Of a stretch of DNA of 36,655 bases, positions 30,213 through 36,655 are shown one piece after another. Under the pieces are notes generated by a model. That model worked only from the letters and a program-made list of their open reading frames with translations. It was not told where the DNA came from and searched no databases. The position numbers and the translations under genes are program-made. The stretch comes from Spirogloea muscicola (lineage: Eukaryota > Streptophyta > Zygnematophyceae > Spirogloeales > Spirogloeaceae): NCBI GenBank assembly GCA_009602725.1, contig WELB01000266.1, forward strand, positions 66,181 to 102,835. Direction: 5' to 3'. Each line of letters begins with the position of its first letter. Position 1 is the stretch's first letter.

Positions 30213-30785
30213 GCCTCGGCTCATCGCAGACGTGGTCACCACTGACAGCTTTGCTTCCAACAGTGCAAAACGCTCGTCGGAGGAGGCGGGCTACGCAGTC
30301 GGCCAAGCGGCGGGCGAGAAGGAACGGAAGTACTCTGACCACCCGGTGGGAGACGAGTATGTTCCACTGGCAGTTGACGTGCACGGAGCCTTTGGCTCGA
30401 AATGGCTTGACTTGCTCCACCGCTTGGCACGGCGTGCAGCGGCCCGCCGCCTCGGGCAGCAGGGCGAGCAGCCCGGCTTCAACGTTGCCGGGTCCCTCGC
30501 TCAAGTCTTCCGTATGCGTTTGGCCGTCTCGATGCAGCGGTCCCTTGCCTTCGCGGTTCACTTGCTTGCAGGCCGAGCTTTAGCGGCGGCCTCCGGCTTC
30601 CGTCAGGGTGACGTCTTTCCGCCAGCTAGCTACTCAGACTTGCATCTCCTGACTAGAGGTTACTGAGCGTTCCCTGGCTGATGTCTTAGTCCTAGTCGTT
30701 CGCACTCAGACTCCCTCAGACCTTGTCCATTCCTTTGGGCTGGCCTTTCCCAGCCACCAGTCAATCTGGCCGCGCTTCTTCCTGG
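30213..30785 (+). mobile_element. Group A retrotransposon: endonuclease-like domain to 3' end
   Basis: Best group A copy. The forward frame reads PRLIADVVTTDSFASNSA, then AGYAVGQAAGEKERKYSDHP (PD-(D/E)XK-like region with KERKY), LAVDVHGAFGSKWLDLLHRL, LAQVFRMRLAVSMQRSLAF, AGRALAAASGFRQGDVFPP and SDLHLLTRGY-stop (TGA ends at 30,666), then the group A UTR with hairpin to about 30,785. The frame is intact from the truncation point to the stop. It begins immediately after an N at 30,212 and lies 30 bp from the KEA start codon, in the opposite orientation. Confidence 0.8.
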
Positions 30786-30870
30786 ACAGAGCCAGAGGCA
30801 GCAGCGAGGGCTCTGCCGGCACGAAGGTGCAGCGCCCGGGCCATAGATCTCTGCAGCGAGACGGCCAGAA
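30785..30870 (-). mobile_element. Group C retrotransposon scrap
   Basis: The reverse strand encodes a short piece of the group C C-terminus (VSLQRSMARAL-like, AGRALAAASGS). It is wedged between the group A copy and a forward RT fragment, with no stop or UTR. Confidence 0.5.
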
Positions 30871-32165
30871 TCTGTTCCCGTGCCCCTTTCCCCCTTCTGT
30901 ATTTCCTCGGCTGGCCTTGTCGGCCGGACTTCTATCCGGACCTTGTCAACTCCTCTCGGGCTGGCTGTTCACAGCCCTCGCCCCCTCGCAAAAGAAAGCG
31001 GCTGCTGATGTTCCTAGAGCGGCTGTGTCAGCCACCTTTGGGCGAGCCACTTTCTTTCGTCACCTTTGAGCTGCAGCTGGCCACCCTTGGCCTGTCCACC
31101 CGGGCGTCGAAGGGTGTGGCTTGGTCTCCCTGCGGCCTCCCACCCACCCTGACGCTGCCCACCGGCTGCCAGACTCCAGCAGATGGCTTCACCCTGCTGG
31201 GGGCCCCCACCGCGGCGCCGTCCTCCGTGGAGGGGCAGCTGCGAGCCCGCCTTGCGGAGCATCTTCAAGATGAGGCCCGGCTTCCCGAGCTGGACGATAT
31301 GCAGCTGTCGTTGGCCATGTTGACCAAGGCCATTGGGCAGCGGCCCCAGTCCTTGACGCGGGCCATACCGCCGTCCCCAGGGGCATTGGCTGCGTACGCG
31401 GATTTTGACGCAGGCATGGTGGCGAGCTTGGCAGCCCTGGTCCGCCACCAGGGCTTCCTCCAGTCGCCAGCTGCTATTCACCAGGCGGCGCTACCCCTCA
31501 GCCACGGTGGTCTCGGCCTGCGCCCGCTTGCCCGTTCTTGCCGGGCTGCATACCTTGGCAGCTGGGGGTAGACTGCCGCCTCCGTGGCCCAGCGCTTCAT
31601 GGTCCACGGCCGGCATGCACTGGAGTTGGCGATGGTGAAGGTCGACATGGGCGCGCTGCCGTTCCAGTTGTGACTTCGCTCCGCCCACCAGGAGCTGCTC
31701 GCGGCGCACCCGGACCTGGCAGGCCAGGCGGTCTCCTTCGCGCACCTCGTGCACACCGCTGACCTGCGCGTCCACGCGCGCTTCGCGGCCGTGGTCGGCA
31801 AGGCCGCCTACACCACCACCGTGCTGCAGCTCCCCGAGGCCGACTTGCGCGGGCGCGCGAGACTTCAATCGGCCTCCTCCCCGGGGGCAGCGGCGTGGCT
31901 TTAGCCCCTCCCCATCGATGACGCCCTCACTCTTCATGTGCTTGCCTTGGTGCTTAGCCACTCTGGCCTTCCATCACGTCATGCACACTCCATGTCTTCA
32001 ATGTGCTGACTTGTGGTTACTGAGCGGGTCAGCTTAGCGGCAGGTGACATCTACCTGTCTACGTGCTTGCCTTCGTACTTGGGCACTCGGACCTCCCATC
32101 TCTCAATACATACTCCCATTCCCCAAAGGCGGCGAGGGCTGTGAATAGCCTAGCCCGAAAAGAAT
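30870..32165 (+). pseudogene. Non-LTR retrotransposon RT-thumb fragment joined to group E tail
   Basis: After a tail scrap (30,870-31,010), the frame from 31,060 to the TAG ending at 31,571 reads LQLATLGLSTRASKGVAWSP, GCQTPADGFTLLGAP, LPLSHGGLGLRPLARSCRAA and YLGSWG (RT thumb and following region). Frameshifted continuations give RFMVHGRHALELAMVKVDMG, HLVHTADLRVHARFAAVVGK and RARLQSASSPGAAAW to about 31,905. The sequence then jumps to the group E C-terminal scrap and UTR (TGTGGTTACTGAGCGGGTCA, to about 32,110), so the Cys/His cluster and endonuclease are deleted. A decayed reverse-strand hairpin scrap ends the block near 32,165. Confidence 0.7.
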
Positions 32166-32994
32166 GGGGTGCTTGTTTGCCATGGACTGCACCTCTATGA
32201 CGCCCTCAGGTGCAGCCTGGCGACTGCGCCAGCACTTGCCCCATCGATCTTGTCAAGCTTTCAACTAACGCAGGGGCTCAACTATCGATGCACACGTTAC
32301 GGACAGTCATTTGGGAGGAGCTGCCGGGACACCTGCCCAGCTGGCTAAAACTCGTCACCAAAGCGAAGAGTGCAGAGCACGCACACAGGTCAACACCGTA
32401 CCTCCACTCAAACCAAACCCTGCCAAAAGGCCGATGAAGTTGTGCTGAAATCTCAGGCAGACCCTCTGCTATGAAGCTCTCTCCCTTCCCAAACCTTATT
32501 CTTCGCACAAGTTTTGGCCTAAACAGTGTATTGGCTTGACTTGGCCTCTTCTCCATCCCCTCGCACCGTGTGCTTTTCCTCCTTAAACCCCTACCCTGTT
32601 TCCTTCAAACCCCCGCCCCACGTGGCACAAGTGCAGAGTCTGCAGCGCTTTGGCCAACCACACAGCAGAAGCTTTTCTTCTCCTCGAAAGACATGTCGTC
32701 ATACATGCCTGTACTCTTCGAAGTCCAGCTCCAATGCAGCCAATTGGCACGCTTGGAGGGCAACTGATCATGCACTATAAGGTCATTTTACACGGTGGAC
32801 TCTCTGCTCCCATTGATGCGAGTTTGTATGTTCCACTAGGTCCACGCCAAGCAATAAATGGGTAGTCTACTCTCCCCACCAGGCTTCACAAGGAATGATG
32901 GACTGAAGCCCATCTCCCAGAACAGCCATTTGGCATGCCTGGTAGCGACCTGATTGTCCACAATATGCACTGTACACGGACATGGGGTGCTTTT
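32166..32994. other. 3' flank of SHMT gene
   Basis: Sequence downstream of the SHMT stop codon on the reverse strand. Reverse-strand TGTAA lies at 32,788-32,792. I see no gene; the small open frames on both strands have no recognisable features. Confidence 0.5.
32788..32792 (-). promoter_or_regulatory. Candidate TGTAA polyadenylation signal of SHMT gene
   Basis: TGTAA on the reverse strand about 200 nt after the SHMT stop codon, a spacing similar to that of the KEA candidate. The motif is short, so support is modest. Confidence 0.28.
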
Positions 32995-35900
32995 TCAGTG
33001 CGATTCATGGCAGAGCTCTGCAGGATCGATTCCAGGCATGGGGTATCGGCCCGCCATGGCCTCCACTCTCTTCTTCAGATCCTCCACTGCATCCCGCTCT
33101 GCAAATGCTGGTGACTTCAAGTACTCCATGAAGTCGTTCAGCTTTGTGCCAGGTGCCGCCTTTTTTGCCTGGAGATGTTGCCCAAGGTGTAAGGTGACAG
33201 CTTGACTGAGCACAGTAGTGTGAGGTTGCTCATGTTGCAACCTACTCCTAACCATATGGCAAACAATGCATATAAAAAGAGCCGAAACTGCAACATCACT
33301 GCAAATACGCACGACTGTCCAGGCACAGGAACAAACCCTCAGTGCAATCTGGAAGCCCTCGTGCATGAGATTTGCCACTTGTACAAAATCTTGCTGCGTA
33401 AAGCCACGCGTTGTAAGCGCAGGAGAGCCCACGCGGATGCCACCAGGCACCATTGCACTCTTGTCTCCTGCAAGTACCAGATATTTGGCTCCCCAATTAG
33501 CACGTTGCATCATTGTTGAAGACCTTAAGTTACCCACTAAGAACAATCAGCAGCAATGCAGTGCATGTGATGTACTCTCCTGCTTCTGACAAAATTGCGG
33601 GGTACGAAGTATACAAGAATGATGCCACAGCAACGTTGTAGCACTAGAAATAACCTGGGACAGAATTTTTGTTCACGGTGATGGCAGCAAGATCAAGAAT
33701 CTTTTCTGCTCGTGCTCCATCAAGACCCTTACAACTCAGAAACAACGGCCATGAATATAGCACGAGCGCAGGCTACTGACTAATTGCTATTCTTCGCATG
33801 CACACCAGATAAACTTCTCAACGTTGATGTATACTTGCAAACTGTGGCTAAGCATCCCACCACTTTGACCAGATTGCCACAGGCATTTGCTGGTCAGAGG
33901 ATACTAGAGGCTGCATAAAAGCTGCAGGACGCCCAGCCGCATCCAGTAACTGACACAATAGCTGACTCTTTAAAACATGCAACTTCCCATACTTGGCAAT
34001 GTCACATGCATATCACAGTACCTGTGGGCGTAAGTCAAGTAGCACAAGGTGGTTCTCAGTGCCACCAGAGACGAGAGTATAGCCCAACTCCATCAATCTC
34101 TCCCCAACAGCTTGAGCATTTTTTTTCACCTTCACATGGCGGCTTACCCATCTAGTCACTTAGTGAACAATAATAAACGTAAGGGGTGAGCCAGCAGCTG
34201 AACCTATCGGTGCTTCAAAGACAGGAGCATAATGTACTGAGCCTGCTCACCTGGACTTGATACTGCTTGAAGGAGTCCGTAACAGCCTGCTTGAGACACA
34301 CGGCTAGTCCTCCAATTGTGTGATTGTGCGGTCCGCCCTGGTCGATTTACAAGAATACATCAGTTCCAGTCCATAGTCCACAGGACATCAAGCACAAGCC
34401 CGAAACGGACTGCACACTACAGGGACGTCACATTCTAGCAGGTAACCAATTTTAGCAGCCTGCACGACCTAGGCAATGTCCCTAGATAAGGAGGCGAACC
34501 AAGCACCACCGGAGGTAATAGCGCGGGACAGCATGCCACCGATTGCACTGATTGCATGCAACAGAGCACTCGTCTATAGGGCCAGCTCAGCAGTGCCTCA
34601 TGCTCACCTGCAAGCCTGGGAAGACAGCTTGGTTGATCACATTGTCCAAGTCGACGTCATGGACAGGAGTCCTTCTGTAGAATATCATGCCTCCCCGCGG
34701 GCCTCTTAAAGACTGCAGGTACGATGGCAGTGATGGTCAGCATGTGTCTTCAACAAACTCAAAGTATTCTGAGCCGTATCGACTGCTATGCACAGCAACA
34801 TGCGTGTTACATTCTAGACATCTCCAAGATACACTCAGATATGGGCTTGGCCACACACAAAGCAGGGTGCCGGCGATGACCTTGTGAGTGGTAGTAGTTA
34901 CGATGTCAGAGTGAACGAATGGATCGTCCACAACACCAGCGGCCACAAGGCCGCTGATGTGCGCCATGTCAGTCATCAGAAAAGCCCCAACAGCATCCGC
35001 AATCTGCGATGTGACACCCACCAATATAAGAATGTCGAGAAACAAAGTGGCAGCTCAACAGAAGGACAGGCAAATATCTCATATAGCTGAGCTTGGAGAC
35101 AAGAATGATACAGAAGGCAAGCCGCAACTAACCTTGCGCATACGGGCATAGTCAAAGTCGCGAGGGTAGGCACTGGCACCAGCAATTATGAGCTTTGGCC
35201 GAAAGAGCAACGCAGAAGCCTCCAGTGCGTCGTAATCCACCAGTCCTGGTGTATGAGGAGCATGAAAGCAGGTCAAATTGCGCCTGATGAATATGGTCCC
35301 AGGACGAGCCAGACTTGGAGGGGAGGTTACTGTGCACGTGTTCTTACCTGTGGCTTCGTTGAGGCGGTAAGGCATAGATTCGAAGTAGACAGAGGTCGCG
35401 GACACCCTCCTCTTGGGAGTCATGAATCCGTGTGACAAGTGACCCCCGTGCGGGAGGTCAAGGCCCTGGACAGATGAGGGCCAAGTAGACATGACCACAT
35501 CAATCTTCAGCAGGTCACTTGAGACTCAAGGGGCACGCGAGCACTACGCTCAGGTGCGGAGGACCTCCCAAGGATTTCAAGAGACGAGACCTGGCAGCAA
35601 GTGACGTGCCTTCGAAGCTGAAGAATGCAGTGCCGCTTACAAGCTTGCAGAATACTACAAGATCACATAGGCAGGCGGGAGCAACACCAAAGGCACCTAC
35701 CATGATGCGATCGTGGGGTCGAAGTATGGCAGTGTAGACAGAAAAATTTGCAGGAGAGCCCGACAGTGGCTGCACGTTCACACCCCACTCCTCCGGGGAG
35801 AGGCGGAACGCTTCAAGTGCTCGCTTCTGGCACAACCTCTCGCTCTGGTCTATAAACTCATTCCCGCCATAATAGCTGCGCAGTCATTTGCTGTTATATG

Positions 35901-36655
35901 TCACGGCACCCTCAACCAGCGTCCAAGGCCCCAAGTGGAGCATCATCACAAAGATACATCCCTGACATCCATTGGCAGGATCTCTAGTGTTGAGGGGCCA
36001 GGGCGCTCAAGATGATCTGCAGAACCCAATCAACGACGTAGACCGTCTGCTCTTCTGCAGGGAGGCATGTTGACTCGCACCGCTTGCCGGGAAGGCCCTC
36101 TGAGTACTTGTTGGTGAGGCAGGAGCCCACAGCCTGCATGACGGCGCGCGAGGTGAAGTTCTCGGACGCAATCAGCTCCAGGCCCAGGACTTGGCGCTGC
36201 CTCTCACTTCGGATGATGGCAAACACCTCCGGGTCCGCGTCCTGCAGAGGCAGGTCCGGCTGCCACATGGAAGGCTCTGAGCACAGTGGTGGCAACCAGA
36301 GAGCGCCATGAGGGCACACTGCTCAAAATGGCAGCCAGGGTACCGCCACGATGACTTGCCTGCTCTACAACGCTAGCTGCTGGTCCCACGCAAAGGGCTC
36401 TTAGGCATCCGGTACACAGAAAGAAGCAGCAGCCTCGAAGCGCCCCCTTGCAGACACAGACGCTGGTCCCAGCGGACGGTGACGGGCAACTGGTGAAGCG
36501 CAGGGCGAAAGTAACAGTGGTGCTGGTGATGTGAATGGTGCTACCGGCTCACCTGAGGCTGGCGGCTGCGGCGGCGCCTCGGGCGAGCTGCTGCTGGCCC
36601 GCCCGTCGGGCGGCGCGAGCACGCCGCGCGCTCTGCCGGCGGCAGCCGCCGGGGA
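32995..36655 (-). CDS. SHM: Serine hydroxymethyltransferase, plastid type (5' end off window)
   Basis: This PLP enzyme interconverts serine and glycine with tetrahydrofolate/5,10-methylene-THF. Exons, in transcript order: (36,655)-36,553; 36,241-36,081; 35,875-35,701; 35,465-35,348; 35,245-35,133; 35,003-34,881; 34,712-34,608; 34,337-34,251; 34,129-34,022; 33,727-33,655; 33,467-33,337; 33,168-32,995, with all phases consistent. Visible motifs are [95 protein letters not shown], the PLP lysine in [14 protein letters not shown] (split by an intron after the Lys), [12 protein letters not shown] and [33 protein letters not shown] and KAAPGTKL match the plastid class (Arabidopsis SHM3) better than the mitochondrial or cytosolic classes. 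The first visible exon, in phase, is Arg/Ala/Pro-rich and looks like transit peptide; its start lies beyond 36,655. Confidence 0.93.

Overview
This is nuclear DNA of a photosynthetic eukaryote, most likely a green alga of the trebouxiophyte type; that placement is an inference. The grounds are intron-dense genes whose proteins read like land-plant and green-algal orthologues, two of them plastid types (an HCF152-like PPR protein and a plastid-class serine hydroxymethyltransferase), short introns of roughly 50-400 nt with ordinary GT-AG borders, and intergenic DNA packed with decayed retroelements. No prokaryotic operon, CRISPR array, phage, tRNA or rRNA gene was recognised.

Four host genes could be assembled exon by exon. 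(1) 6,856-12,219 (+): HCF152-like pentatricopeptide-repeat protein, about 16 exons and 860 residues. (2) 12,871-16,661 (-): UDP-glucose 6-dehydrogenase, 10 exons, 481 residues, complete. (3) 24,183-30,183 (-): K+/H+ antiporter of the plant KEA4/5/6 class, 20 exons, 608 residues, complete. (4) 32,995 to the window edge at 36,655 (-): plastid-type SHMT, 12 exons seen, 5' end off the window. Genes 1 and 2 converge with about 650 bp between them; 3 and 4 lie in tandem. Their introns carry no recognisable transposon, although the intergenic blocks are full of them.

The intergenic blocks (1-6,650; 17,200-23,000; 30,213-32,165) hold (a) a degenerate Copia-type LTR retrotransposon near 866-3,157, with gag, a CCHC knuckle, a tandemly duplicated scrap of RT and a striking alternating fold-back of the gag 5' end; and (b) many 5'-truncated or internally deleted copies of non-LTR retrotransposons. 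The longest copies show RT motifs, a zinc-knuckle-like Cys/His cluster and a PD-(D/E)XK-like endonuclease region, as in R2-type elements, and nearly all end in the residues (L/T)xRGY-stop. I sort them by 3' UTR into five working groups, A to E (my labels). Copies of different groups share a short hairpin, GGGCTGG-loop-CCAGCCC, downstream of the stop codon.

The observations I rate highest are this shared 3' hairpin, the Copia fold-back, an apparent Asp-to-Asn change in the QD ion-binding motif of the KEA antiporter, a retroelement abutting the KEA start codon at an ambiguous base, and non-canonical (GA-AG and GC-AG) introns. I see no multi-gene system, such as a defence or biosynthetic cluster, that could be called a new pathway.
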